From assembly GCA_948648655.1 (NCBI GenBank), contig CAPKVJ010000007.1:1-53758 (forward strand): a stretch of 53,758 nt of DNA. The letters are read 5' to 3'. Below the pieces are notes generated by a model, which saw only the letters and a list, made by a program, of their open reading frames with translations, made no database searches and had not been told where the DNA came from. Shown one piece after another: positions 16,754-25,395 of the stretch. This DNA comes from an uncultured Candidatus Saccharibacteria bacterium. GTDB lineage: Bacteria > Patescibacteriota > Saccharimonadia > Saccharimonadales > Saccharimonadaceae. Position 1 is the stretch's first letter. The number at the start of each line of letters is the position of its first letter. The position numbers were made by a program, and so were the translations under genes.

Positions 16754-17080
16754 ATGGCTGAAGCTAAAAAGAACGAAGGCCTAAAAATTCGTATTCGCCT
16801 CAAAGCATACGATCATCGCGTGATTGATCAGAGCGCAAAACAAATTGTCGATACGGCAATCCGCACCGGAGCTACCGTCTCTGGTCCAGTACCACTGCCA
16901 ACCAAGCATAGCACTTTTACCGTCGTGAAGTCTCCGCACGTCTATAAAACTGGCGGTGAGGCTTTTGAGATGAAAGTCCATAAGCGTCTCATTGATATCT
17001 CTGGTGCCACACCAAAGACGATTGACTCTTTGCAGAATCTTTCCTTGCCGGCTGGTGTTGACGCAGAAATCAAAATGTAA
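16754..17080 (+). CDS. rpsJ: 30S ribosomal protein S10
   Basis: A 108-residue S10 protein of the small-subunit head, also known as NusE in antitermination. Recognised from IRIRLKAYDHRVID, GPVPLPTK, the loop sequence SPHVYKTGGEAFEMKVHKRL and the end PAGVDAEIKM. Normally the first gene of the long S10 operon, here it is alone: its own promoter upstream and an intrinsic terminator 6 bp after the stop. The separation from rplC and the rest is real in this window. The AAGAAAGGG ribosome binding site is good. Confidence 0.97.
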   Translation: MAEAKKNEGLKIRIRLKAYDHRVIDQSAKQIVDTAIRTGATVSGPVPLPTKHSTFTVVKSPHVYKTGGEAFEMKVHKRLIDISGATPKTIDSLQNLSLPAGVDAEIKM

Positions 17081-17086
17081 GAACAT

Positions 17087-17118
17087 AAAAGACCGCTACG
17101 TTTAAGGGCGGTCTTTTT
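17087..17118 (+). terminator. Terminator of rpsJ
   Basis: AAAAGACCGC pairs with GCGGTCTTTT, followed by T. The stem can also serve the minus-strand gene ending at 17126. Confidence 0.88.
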
Positions 17119-17125
17119 GCTGTCT

Positions 17126-18121
17126 TTAATTCCCGTAAATAATAGCCTGCTCAATCATCTTGCCCAAATTAGTCAGAATCGAATACGAAGCTGGTTCGCT
17201 TGTCATAGCTACTACGATATATCGCCACCAACCAGTATTGCCACTTGTGCCTGGTGCAAACTCCACCATTGCCGCATCATTATAGACATAATGACCACCA
17301 GTACCATTCCCCCAGCCCGCTTTATCATACACTGTCGCCACTGAAAATCCACTTGGCAACCCTTTGCGATAAGTATAAGCCTGATTCAGGGCGGTATCGC
17401 GGAATTTTTGCCAAGAACCCGCCGACCAGTCTGGATGATTGTAATAATGTTGCAGAAGCAGTGAGATATCATGTGCTGATGACTTCAGTCCATCTGATTG
17501 CGTAGTTGCTAACCCCAATCTTTGCACTAGCACACCCACTCTTCCCACACGCTCTGGATCATCAAGCATTTTTTCGGCGCAAGCATTGTCAGATTGTCGT
17601 ATCATAATGTCGAGACAATAGCTCAAAGTTTGCCCGTTCAAGAAGTCCTGGCTGGGGTCATCCTTGCCAGCATCAATTTGCGCATAAGCGTCATAAGTAT
17701 AAAACAACTTATAAATCGAACGTGGATACATTGAGGCGTTCGCACGATAACTCGCCGCAATTTGACCATAGTCCAAATCATAAATTTCCACTGCAGCCTC
17801 GCCATAACTATAGTTTTGCGTCCATCGGTCTACCACCGATTGTAGATTGATATAATCTGCAATATTACGTTTTGAAGCGACCGTAACGTCTTTTGCCGTT
17901 TCGCTTACTGCTGGCTCCTCGCTCTCGATAGGCTTCTCAATATCTTCATCATAAACTTCATCTTTCGTCAAGCACACGGCCTCTACCACCTCCTCCGCCA
18001 CTGGTTCGCTATTAGAATTACTTATTTGTTGTCGGTACGCCAAGCAACCAACTGTAGTCAAAGCAGCTATTACAACCGCAATAATCACGCCAATAGTTAT
18101 GCGTTTTTGCGCACTAGTCAT
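17126..18121 (-). CDS. Class A beta-lactamase-like serine hydrolase, membrane anchored
   Basis: An extracytoplasmic penicillin-recognising-type hydrolase: N-terminal anchor helix (residues 8-30), an acidic Glu/Val-rich linker (about 36-80), then the catalytic domain. SxxK is seen in PRSIYKLF, the SDN loop in RQSDNACAEKM, and the third box is KAG in YDKAGWG in place of KTG. Such proteins in cell-wall-poor epibionts may act on peptidoglycan rather than on drugs; resistance should not be assumed. Its -10 box (18128-18133) places the transcript start on the ATG. It faces away from the cell-wall gene block. Confidence 0.85.
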   Translation of the reverse strand: MTSAQKRITIGVIIAVVIAALTTVGCLAYRQQISNSNSEPVAEEVVEAVCLTKDEVYDEDIEKPIESEEPAVSETAKDVTVASKRNIADYINLQSVVDRWTQNYSYGEAAVEIYDLDYGQIAASYRANASMYPRSIYKLFYTYDAYAQIDAGKDDPSQDFLNGQTLSYCLDIMIRQSDNACAEKMLDDPERVGRVGVLVQRLGLATTQSDGLKSSAHDISLLLQHYYNHPDWSAGSWQKFRDTALNQAYTYRKGLPSGFSVATVYDKAGWGNGTGGHYVYNDAAMVEFAPGTSGNTGWWRYIVVAMTSEPASYSILTNLGKMIEQAIIYGN

Positions 18122-18127
18122 ATCAAT

Positions 18128-18167
18128 ATTATATCATACCAGCGCATTGTCTGGAGTGTGGTATAAT
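18128..18167. promoter_or_regulatory. Divergent leaderless promoters
   Basis: TATAAT on the minus strand (18128-18133) ends 7 bp before the ATG at 18121, and TATAAT on the plus strand (18162-18167) ends 7 bp before ATG 18174. Neither gene has a Shine-Dalgarno. Confidence 0.65.
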
Positions 18168-18173
18168 AAGGCT

Positions 18174-19448
18174 ATGACTGGGGTAATGCGATTCAAAAAA
18201 AGATTTTACTTTGTCGCTGCGGGGTATTTCCGTTTTTTTGCTAATTTTGCACTCAAACGATGGTCGCCACGCATCATTGCAATTACTGGATCGGCGGGCA
18301 AGACCACAATGCTACACCTGGTGGAATTTGAGTTAGGCAAACGCGCTCACTACTCTCATGACGCCAATTCTGCCTTTGGCATTGCCTTTGACATTTTGGG
18401 CATGGACGGAGTACGCGGATCACGCTGGCGCTGGCTGAAACTATTTTTGCTTGCGCCTATCCGTGCCCTTTACTATCATCGTGAAGGCGAATTTTATGTC
18501 GTCGAAATTGATGGCGAACGTCCGCGCGAGACCGAGTTCTTGGCAAGTTGGCTCAAGCCAGAAGTGACCTTATGGATTTCTCTAGGTCGCAGCCATGCCG
18601 TACAATTTGAGCACGAAGTGGCAACGGGTAAATTTACAAACCTTGATGAGGCGATTGCGCACGAATTTGCCACCCTTCCAGCGAATACTACCAAACGGGT
18701 ATATATTGACGCGGATAATGAGATGATGGTCAAATCCACGAGAGGTATTCCTGCCAAAGTTATTAAGTTAAGCCGCAGTGAGTTAGAACGCTACAACGTC
18801 TATCCGACGCGCACAGATTTTATCTTCAAAGACACCTCCTTCCATTTTGCTCAACCGCAGCCCAAAGATCTAACCATACAATTATTGATGCTAGAAGCTC
18901 TGGTCGAATACCTTAAATTACCCTTGCGCAGCGATTTCTCTAGTATGCCCGTACCGCCTGGCAGAAGCTCGTTCTTTCAAGGTAAGAATGGTCTCAAAAT
19001 TATCGACAGCAGCTACAATGCGCATATTATTAGCATGGAGAGCATTCTTGAAATGGTGTCAAACTTGCACGCAGGGCATAAATGGCTAATTATTGGTGAC
19101 ATTGTCGATCAGGGGTCGCTTGAAAAAGAAGAGCACACGAAATTAGCTGATTTGATTGCAGTAGCCAAGCCCGAAATGGTGGTATTAGTCGGGCGACGCA
19201 CAAAAGAATACACTGCTCCGCGTTTGAAAGAGCTAGGTATTGATACGCGTACGACACTAGATCCTCACAAGGCTTTGAAATTTATCGAAGAGCATACTAC
19301 GGGCGAGGAAGTTCTCATCTTTAAGGGAAGCCAATATCTAGAATGGATTATCGAGCAATTATTGGAAAATCCAGAAGACGCTGCGAAACTCCCGCGTCGC
19401 GAAAAAGCCGCTATCAAGCGCAGAGAGAAGAGAGGTCTAAAATCGTGA
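18174..19448 (+). CDS. MurF-like Mur ligase
   Basis: A 425-residue ATP-dependent ligase of the Mur family. The ATP site is ITGSAGKTT near residue 41; VEIDGERPRE, PPGRSSFF and IIDSSYNAH correspond to the central and C-terminal Mur motifs, and FKGSQYLEWIIEQLL to the MurF ending. MurF adds D-Ala-D-Ala to the UDP-MurNAc tripeptide; the N-terminal substrate domain is replaced here by a short basic and hydrophobic region, so substrate choice is uncertain. ATG 18174 is taken because the -10 box sits 7 bp before it. It opens an apparent operon of five genes. Confidence 0.8.
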   Translation: MTGVMRFKKRFYFVAAGYFRFFANFALKRWSPRIIAITGSAGKTTMLHLVEFELGKRAHYSHDANSAFGIAFDILGMDGVRGSRWRWLKLFLLAPIRALYYHREGEFYVVEIDGERPRETEFLASWLKPEVTLWISLGRSHAVQFEHEVATGKFTNLDEAIAHEFATLPANTTKRVYIDADNEMMVKSTRGIPAKVIKLSRSELERYNVYPTRTDFIFKDTSFHFAQPQPKDLTIQLLMLEALVEYLKLPLRSDFSSMPVPPGRSSFFQGKNGLKIIDSSYNAHIISMESILEMVSNLHAGHKWLIIGDIVDQGSLEKEEHTKLADLIAVAKPEMVVLVGRRTKEYTAPRLKELGIDTRTTLDPHKALKFIEEHTTGEEVLIFKGSQYLEWIIEQLLENPEDAAKLPRREKAAIKRREKRGLKS

Positions 19449-20650
19449 CAAAGGGCCAGAAATTATACATCATACATGGTTGGACGTACACGACGGCCCC
19501 ATGGACAAAAACCATAGAATTGCTCAAAAAAAGCGATATCGAAGTTGAGATGTTGCATGTACCAGGTCTAACCTCACCTTCTAAAAAAGTCTGGGCTATA
19601 GAAGATTACGTTAAATGGGCTGACCAGAATATCCCTGATGGTGCAGTTGCATTGGGGCATAGCAACGGTGGCAGGATTTTGCTCAACTTATGTGCTCAAA
19701 ATCCCTCAAAACTTAAACATTTAATTCTTCTTGATGCTGCTGGGGTTTATGAAGTCTCTAGCAAACGCGACATTGTCCGTTCACTATCAAAAAAGTTCGC
19801 ATTCTTAAAGAATATACCCGGAGTTACAAAAATCTGGCATAAGCTCACTGGTACAACCGATTATGCTCGCGCCCCAGAAAACATGAAACGAACCCTAGCT
19901 AATATGCTAGAATCAGATAAATCTCTAGACTTGGCAAAGGTTACTACACCGACATCAATCATATGGGGCGAAGCTGATACAGTGACTCCACCACATCAGG
20001 CAGAAATTATGCATCAGCAAATTAGTAATAGTACTTTAGAAATGCACCCCAATTGGACACATGCTCCATATTTATCTCACCCTGAAGAATTAGCAAAAGC
20101 AATTAAAAATGCCTTGAAGCACCAGCCCAAACCACATCAGATCAAAAACGAAGTCGATACCAATACTACGGCGCGTTCAGCGGCATTAGCTCTCAAACGT
20201 GCCCCAGAGCCTAAACTAGCCGAAAAGAAATCTTCCAATCCTGTTGCGCCAGATGTTGCGACTAAATTGGTCTTGCGCAAAGATAGCGAAATCACCAAAG
20301 GCATGGTGGCAACCGATGCTGAAGGAGCAGCCGTGAAATACACCCCCAAGACTATCCGGCGCGCAACCAAGACCACTGATAGTGCCAAAGACTCCGCATC
20401 ATTAGCACTGAAGCGCGGTAAGAAGACTGACGGAGAGGGAATTTTGCGCGAGCTCGATGACAAGTCGACCGAAAAAGTCGACTTTGTCTCCTTGAGCATA
20501 GATGGGGCACCTGAGCCCGTGAAAGAAACTACTAATTTGCCCCCAGCCGACGAATTTCTCGCCAAAGCCATTACATCTTCTACTGTCAGCAGTCGCAAAA
20601 CCAAAAAATCGCGCAAGTCAAACCCCAAAGCATCAGGAGCAAAAAAGTGA
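19445..20650 (+). CDS. Alpha/beta hydrolase with long basic tail
   Basis: Residues 1-235 form an alpha/beta hydrolase: HGW oxyanion strand, nucleophile Ser in GHSNGG, acid Asp in WGEADTVTP and His in NWTHAPYL. A tail of about 165 residues follows, low in complexity and rich in Lys, Ala, Ser and Thr, with repeats of the form SAALALKR / SASLALKR. The GTG start overlaps the previous stop (GTGA), indicating translational coupling. Substrate unknown; in context, it may act on a cell-wall or lipid ester. The tail might bind nucleic acid or an anionic polymer, but this is only inference. Confidence 0.78.
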   Translation: MTKGQKLYIIHGWTYTTAPWTKTIELLKKSDIEVEMLHVPGLTSPSKKVWAIEDYVKWADQNIPDGAVALGHSNGGRILLNLCAQNPSKLKHLILLDAAGVYEVSSKRDIVRSLSKKFAFLKNIPGVTKIWHKLTGTTDYARAPENMKRTLANMLESDKSLDLAKVTTPTSIIWGEADTVTPPHQAEIMHQQISNSTLEMHPNWTHAPYLSHPEELAKAIKNALKHQPKPHQIKNEVDTNTTARSAALALKRAPEPKLAEKKSSNPVAPDVATKLVLRKDSEITKGMVATDAEGAAVKYTPKTIRRATKTTDSAKDSASLALKRGKKTDGEGILRELDDKSTEKVDFVSLSIDGAPEPVKETTNLPPADEFLAKAITSSTVSSRKTKKSRKSNPKASGAKK

Positions 20651-21750
20651 TTTTTCTGGGGCAGGCATCAAATTACTCTTTCAAGCATGCTGTAGCACAT
20701 TTGTTTTGTCACGGAAGTAAACGTGATCGAAGACAGCTCTGTGCCGCATTAGCACAGAGATATAGTGCTGACGATGAGCGGATTAGACTATATCAAACCG
20801 GACGTTCAGCACTCGCCGCCACATTTGTAGCTCTTTTGCCAAAGGGCAGCTCTGTTATTATTCCGGGATTAACTTGTATTGCTGTCGTGCGCGCAGTACG
20901 GGCTGCTGGTTGCCAGCCAATTTTTGTCGATATTAAACCGGATACATTGCAATACGACTTTGAGAAATTAGAAGATGTATTAGCCCAGCATGAAACCATA
21001 AGTGCAATTTTAGTACAAAACACGCTAGGGATTACGATTGATATCGAAAAAGTTGAGAAACTCGCCAAGAAGTACAAAATCAAGATCATTGAAGATTTAG
21101 CACATTCGGCAGGCCGAAAATACCCAGATGGTCGGGAAGCGGGCGCAGTTGGTGCTGCGGCGGTTTTATCTTTTGGCAAAGGCAAGGCTATTGACACGAC
21201 GCTGGGTGGTGCCCTCATTATCAGGGACCAGAAAGCCCGACCAGTACGCGAGCCAGCGTTTTTACCGCCAGCTACTACCAGGTGGCGCGCGCGTTGGTAC
21301 CCAATTTTGGGCTGGATAATGCGTGCAGGGTATCATATCGGTTTGGGTAAAATTTTCACTGGCATATTTCTCAAGTTTCATTGGATCGAACGTTCAGCCG
21401 ATGCCGAGTTAGATCTGGACCGGAAGTTATGCAATTGGCAGGCAAAGCTCGCCTTGAAGCAATTAGGTCAATTATCAACCGGACAGTTGCGCGAGTTCAA
21501 GCTGGTAGAGCGACGCGACAAGCTATTGTCCGAGTTAAAGGATAACGGATTTTATCTTGACGAAATCTGGTATGACACGCCCGTTTCGCCAATGCGCTAC
21601 AAAAAAGAAGCCGATTTCCCGACAAAAGATTGCCCGGAAACTGTCAGAATTGCAGAGCAGATTATTAATTTGCCGACCTGGTACCCAGAGTCCAAGCTGG
21701 CAAAAGCCCGAGAGATTATCCAGAAATACGAGGTTCAAGATGTCAAATAG
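20647..21750 (+). CDS. DegT/DnrJ/EryC1-family aminotransferase-like protein
   Basis: A PLP-fold protein of the sugar aminotransferase family. The SFGKGKAI segment puts the PLP lysine at K180, followed by the GG of TTLGGAL; YQTGRSAL and the EDLAHSAG motif (cofactor Asp and ring-stacking region) are in place. Between about 200 and 260 it is unusually basic and hydrophobic (RWRARWYPILGWIMRAGYHI). Members make amino sugars for surface glycans. Start is GTG with a GTGA overlap of the previous gene; the end overlaps the FemAB-like gene by 11 bp, so the five genes are one tight operon. Confidence 0.82.
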   Translation: MIFLGQASNYSFKHAVAHLFCHGSKRDRRQLCAALAQRYSADDERIRLYQTGRSALAATFVALLPKGSSVIIPGLTCIAVVRAVRAAGCQPIFVDIKPDTLQYDFEKLEDVLAQHETISAILVQNTLGITIDIEKVEKLAKKYKIKIIEDLAHSAGRKYPDGREAGAVGAAAVLSFGKGKAIDTTLGGALIIRDQKARPVREPAFLPPATTRWRARWYPILGWIMRAGYHIGLGKIFTGIFLKFHWIERSADAELDLDRKLCNWQAKLALKQLGQLSTGQLREFKLVERRDKLLSELKDNGFYLDEIWYDTPVSPMRYKKEADFPTKDCPETVRIAEQIINLPTWYPESKLAKAREIIQKYEVQDVK

Positions 21751-22729
21751 AGTCAAGCAGTGGCAAAACATTCAAAAAACATATCCCGAAGCCAATTTTT
21801 TGCAATCTCCGGAATGGAAAAAAATGAATGATTTAATTGGGCACAAAACTATTATTGAAACCTTTGGCGACGACGGTTGGTGCCTCATGATTATAAAAAA
21901 TGCTAAACGTGGGCGATATTTAGAAATTCCAGGCGGTCCCCTCATTAACTGGCAAGATGAAGCTAAAGTGCAGAAAGTTTTCGCCAAGATTCGCGAAATC
22001 GCTGGGCGCGAAAAATGCGTCTTTGTCCGCGTGCGACCACAACTTATCAAAGATGCCCAGAATCTGACTTTGCTTAAAGAGCTGGGGATGCGCATCGCCC
22101 CAATGCATCTACATGCCGAGCACACTGTAATCATTGATCTCGACAAGAGTGAGGACCAACTACTAGCAAATATGCGTCGCCAGACTCGCTATGAAGTCCG
22201 CCGCGCTGGTAAACTAGGTATGAAGGTCGAATGGGGCGACAGTGAATCGCTATACAAGGAATTTCATGCCGTTCAAGCCGAGACTGCGGCGCGTCAAAAT
22301 TTCATTCCGCCAGATATTAATACTCTGCTTGCCGAGAGAGAAGCTTTTGGTAAAAATGCAAGAATTTATGTCGCCGAAGATTCTGCAGGTCAGAAGGTAG
22401 CTTATGGCCTGATTTTGCGATCGGGTAATGAGGCCGAATATTTTGAAGCGGCATCGACCGAGCTCAATCATAAACTGCCCGGAGCCTATGCCCTGCAATG
22501 GCAAGTTATACGCGACCTAAAAGCACTGGGGATTAAGAAGTATAATTTATGGGGAATTGCTCCACCAGGTGAAAAAAACCACCGCTATGCCGGTGTCACG
22601 ACCTTCAAGACTGGTTTTGGTGGCAAAATTGTAGAATTTGTTCCCGCGCACGACATAATAATTAACCGGTCGAGATATATGATAGATCTAGTCATAGAGA
22701 CTGCCCGCAAGAAGAAACGTCATCTATAA
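21740..22729 (+). CDS. FemAB-like peptidyltransferase 1
   Basis: A 329-residue FemA/FemX-family protein with two GNAT-like folds. Such enzymes add amino acids from aminoacyl-tRNA to the peptidoglycan stem peptide. Seen here: FLQSPEWK at the start, GRYLEIPGGPL, RRQTRYEVRRAGKLGM, NLWGIAP and the end FKTGFGG...RKKRHL. It is a clear paralogue of the next gene, sharing FVRVRPQL, ARKKKRH and other blocks. ATG 21740 overlaps the upstream stop. It lacks the long helical arm of staphylococcal FemA. Confidence 0.9.
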   Translation: MSNRVKQWQNIQKTYPEANFLQSPEWKKMNDLIGHKTIIETFGDDGWCLMIIKNAKRGRYLEIPGGPLINWQDEAKVQKVFAKIREIAGREKCVFVRVRPQLIKDAQNLTLLKELGMRIAPMHLHAEHTVIIDLDKSEDQLLANMRRQTRYEVRRAGKLGMKVEWGDSESLYKEFHAVQAETAARQNFIPPDINTLLAEREAFGKNARIYVAEDSAGQKVAYGLILRSGNEAEYFEAASTELNHKLPGAYALQWQVIRDLKALGIKKYNLWGIAPPGEKNHRYAGVTTFKTGFGGKIVEFVPAHDIIINRSRYMIDLVIETARKKKRHL

Positions 22730-22733
22730 TTAC

Positions 22734-22762
22734 ATTATAGCACAGATTATTAAAAAAGTCAA
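22734..22762 (-). promoter_or_regulatory. Family promoter antisense to the femAB operon
   Basis: On the minus strand TTGACT, 17 bp, TATAAT within CTGTGCTATAATG. It fills most of the 47-bp gap between two same-strand operon genes and points into the 3' end of the first, with no minus-strand gene to serve. Confidence 0.7.
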
Positions 22763-22776
22763 TAGGAAAATAGCAA

Positions 22777-23835
22777 ATGAAGATAATTGAAGCCAAAAAT
22801 CGTAAAGAATGGGACGAATTCGTCACTAGCCACCCTGAAGCTAACTTCTTACAATCTTGGGATTTTTACGAATTTTACCGTGCGCGCGGAAACGAAGTGG
22901 TACGTCGTATTGCTATTGAGGAGACAAGTCGTAAGGTGGCCAAAGAAAATGATATTCCTGGCAAGCGGCGCGTCATCGGTGCCTACGCTGGCGTGGTTGA
23001 AAAAGCCAAACGCGGTCGACATCTAGCTATTGCCGGTGGACCGATCGTCGATTGGGGCAAACTTGAGGTCGTTGAGGCTTTATTTAAAGATATGGCGGAA
23101 CAAGGTAAACAGCATCGATGCGCCTTTGTCCGTGTGCGACCGCAACTAGAGCGTAGCGAAGAAAGTCTCGAGCTCATGCGTAGGCTAGGTGCCAGGCCAG
23201 CGCCCATGTATCTGTCAGTAGAGTTTGCGGGGGTCTTGGATATGCGTAAGGATGAAGAAGAGATTCTGAAAGGCATGCGTCAACGCTTGCGTCGTGCTCT
23301 GCGTAAAGCTGCCAAAAACGAGATTACCGTAGAAACCAGTCGCGACCCCAAAGACATCCATCAATTTTATGAGATCCAAATGCAGACTGCCGGTCGGCAC
23401 GGGTTCGTAGCGTTTTCTGAAGATTTTTTGACGAAACAGTTCGCTGCTTTTGCGCCACATGACGAGGCAGTTCTTTATACCGCTAAATATCAGGGCGAAA
23501 TTTTGGCTCAAAACTTCATGATTTTTTATGGCAATGAAGCCTCATATCATTACGGCGTAAGTTCTGAGCTAGGGACGAAGTTATCAGGTGCGCCACTGCT
23601 ACATATGCAAGCCATGCGTGATGCTCGCGCGCGAGGGATTGAACGCTATAATTTTTGGGGCATTGTCGGTGAAGATGAGACCTGGCACCGATTCTATGGC
23701 GTTTCACAGTTCAAACGCGGTTTTGGCGTCGATGAATTAAAATATGTCCCCGCACATGATTTAGTGTTGCAGCCCGCGCGTTATGCTCTAACCAAGCTCA
23801 TCGAAACTGCGCGCAAGAAAAAACGTCATGTTTAA
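22777..23835 (+). CDS. FemAB-like peptidyltransferase 2
   Basis: A 352-residue paralogue of the preceding protein with the same blocks: NFLQSWDFYEF, KRGRHLAIAGGPIVDW, FVRVRPQL, RQRLRRALRKAAKNEI, YNFWGIVGEDE and FKRGFG ... ARKKKRHV. Two consecutive FemAB-type enzymes commonly add successive residues of a peptidoglycan cross-bridge, so a two-step bridge is the natural reading (inference). Start at ATG 22777 after AGGAAAATAGCAA; the ribosome binding site is weak. It ends the cell-wall operon. Confidence 0.9.
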   Translation: MKIIEAKNRKEWDEFVTSHPEANFLQSWDFYEFYRARGNEVVRRIAIEETSRKVAKENDIPGKRRVIGAYAGVVEKAKRGRHLAIAGGPIVDWGKLEVVEALFKDMAEQGKQHRCAFVRVRPQLERSEESLELMRRLGARPAPMYLSVEFAGVLDMRKDEEEILKGMRQRLRRALRKAAKNEITVETSRDPKDIHQFYEIQMQTAGRHGFVAFSEDFLTKQFAAFAPHDEAVLYTAKYQGEILAQNFMIFYGNEASYHYGVSSELGTKLSGAPLLHMQAMRDARARGIERYNFWGIVGEDETWHRFYGVSQFKRGFGVDELKYVPAHDLVLQPARYALTKLIETARKKKRHV

Positions 23836-23842
23836 TTTATTA

Positions 23843-23851
23843 TGCTATAAT
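23843..23851 (+). promoter_or_regulatory. Extended -10 promoter
   Basis: TGC followed by TATAAT (23846-23851); TAGGAGG precedes ATG 23872. Confidence 0.55.
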
Positions 23852-23871
23852 AGCAAAAAGTAGGAGGTTTT

Positions 23872-24477
23872 ATGGCTCACATCAAACGTAAATATATTGA
23901 CAGCCACTGGCTTGTGTTCGTATTTCAGGGCATTATTACGCTATTATTTGGTTGTTTGACGCTCTTTACTGGCGATAACAATTCTAGCTCGCTTATTCCT
24001 ATCGTAGGCATATTTTTGCTTGCGCTAGCCATCGTCGAATTCGCCAACTCAATATATCGTAGTATGCGCCAGCACGGCTGGTTAGTCTCGACTGCTGTAG
24101 CGGTTTTTGATGCTATTTTTGGAGTAGCTTTACTATTCATGACTAATGAGTCAATGACCTGGCAGCTTGTCACTATGTCTGGCTATACACTAGCTAGGGG
24201 AATTTTTGAAATCGTCATTGCTATGCGGACCACAGTCGATCCAACCGATCGTTTTATTTGGGGGTTGTGCGGTCTTTGTGGTATTGTTTTCGGGATTGTC
24301 ATTTTTAATTCTGGACATCTTGCAAATGTTGATTTTCTCCGTTTCTTCGGTGCTTATATGATGATACTGGGCGTATCTAGCTTGATTTACAGTGCTCATA
24401 ATCGTGTTCAGCAGCGCGAGGACCGCACCGCACGCTCTGAAGCCGCCAAAAAACGCTCCAAGAAGGCCAAGAAATAG
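23872..24477 (+). CDS. HdeD / DUF308-family membrane protein
   Basis: A 201-residue protein with six TM helices arranged as three helix pairs, as in HdeD (DUF308): the repeats FQGIITLLFGCLTLF, AVFDAIFGVALLFM and LCGIVFGIVIF are the internal repeat units. HdeD in E. coli is linked to acid resistance; family function is otherwise unknown. The C-terminus is a Lys/Arg/Ala-rich tail ending KKRSKKAKK, similar in style to the tail of the protein at 25396. Confidence 0.85.
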   Translation: MAHIKRKYIDSHWLVFVFQGIITLLFGCLTLFTGDNNSSSLIPIVGIFLLALAIVEFANSIYRSMRQHGWLVSTAVAVFDAIFGVALLFMTNESMTWQLVTMSGYTLARGIFEIVIAMRTTVDPTDRFIWGLCGLCGIVFGIVIFNSGHLANVDFLRFFGAYMMILGVSSLIYSAHNRVQQREDRTARSEAAKKRSKKAKK

Positions 24478-24486
24478 TTTCTTCCA

Positions 24487-24495
24487 TGTTATAAT
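24487..24495 (+). promoter_or_regulatory. Extended -10 promoter of galU
   Basis: TGT followed by TATAAT (24490-24495); AAGGAGAG precedes ATG 24515. Confidence 0.55.
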
Positions 24496-24514
24496 GAGTG
24501 CCTAAGGAGAGAAT

Positions 24515-25393
24515 ATGAAATATCGCAAACCTACCAAAGCAATTATCACTGACGCTGGATGTGCTAGTCGTTTCTTGCCAATCACCAAAACCGTTCCCAA
24601 AGCCATGTTGCCGATCGGTCCCAAACCTATCATGCAGCTCGTTGTCGAGGAATGCGCCGATGCTGGCATTGAAGAGATTATTATTGTCGCTACCGCAGAA
24701 GGCAAAGTGGTGTATGAAGATTATTTCAACAACGCCGCTATCAAGATTAAAAAACAGCTTCATAGTCAGGGCAAGGATAAACGCTATGAGCCGATCTCGG
24801 CACTAGGAGATCTGCCCAAAATTGTCGTCATCGAGCAGGACCCATCCTACCCGTATGGCAATGGATCGCCAATCGCCAGCGCACGCAAGTTTATCGATGA
24901 CGATGAGGCTTTCATTGTGGCATATTCGGACGATATTGTTTTTGGCAGCTCTGATGTAAAAACATTGATTGACTCTTACGAACAGCATCCAGATGCGAAA
25001 GCGATTATCATCGCGCAAGAAATGCCACGTGAAGTATTAAATAAGTATGGTATCATTCGTCTCGCCGATGATGCGAAGATGACATTGCACGACATCGTTG
25101 AGAAGCCAAATATTGAAGACGCACCGTCAAATCTGACGAGTTATGGTCGCTATCTATTGACGCCGGAAGTATTTCATTATTTAGACCCCAGAAATACCGG
25201 TCTTGATAATGAACTCTGGACTGTAGATGCAATTACGCGCATGACAAACGATGGCGAAGTGCTGGTAGAAAAGACCGCCGGTAAATGGCTGACCACCGGC
25301 GATCCGAAGAATTACCTCACGGCGCTGCTTGAGTATGTCATGGATTACGAAGATTATGCTAATGATATTAAACATTTTATGGAGGATAAATAA
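24515..25393 (+). CDS. galU: UTP-glucose-1-phosphate uridylyltransferase
   Basis: Makes UDP-glucose for glycolipids and surface glycans. The nucleotide loop reads DAGCASRFLPITK followed by PKAMLPIGPKP, slightly off the usual AAGLGTRFLPATK form. IVAYSDDIV holds the metal Asp, and VEKP and KWLTTGDPKNYL complete the family pattern. Length 292 is normal for bacterial GalU. GalU-like enzymes with other sugars or nucleotides cannot be excluded. The next gene starts 2 bp after its stop. Confidence 0.9.
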   Translation: MKYRKPTKAIITDAGCASRFLPITKTVPKAMLPIGPKPIMQLVVEECADAGIEEIIIVATAEGKVVYEDYFNNAAIKIKKQLHSQGKDKRYEPISALGDLPKIVVIEQDPSYPYGNGSPIASARKFIDDDEAFIVAYSDDIVFGSSDVKTLIDSYEQHPDAKAIIIAQEMPREVLNKYGIIRLADDAKMTLHDIVEKPNIEDAPSNLTSYGRYLLTPEVFHYLDPRNTGLDNELWTVDAITRMTNDGEVLVEKTAGKWLTTGDPKNYLTALLEYVMDYEDYANDIKHFMEDK

Positions 25394-25395
25394 TA

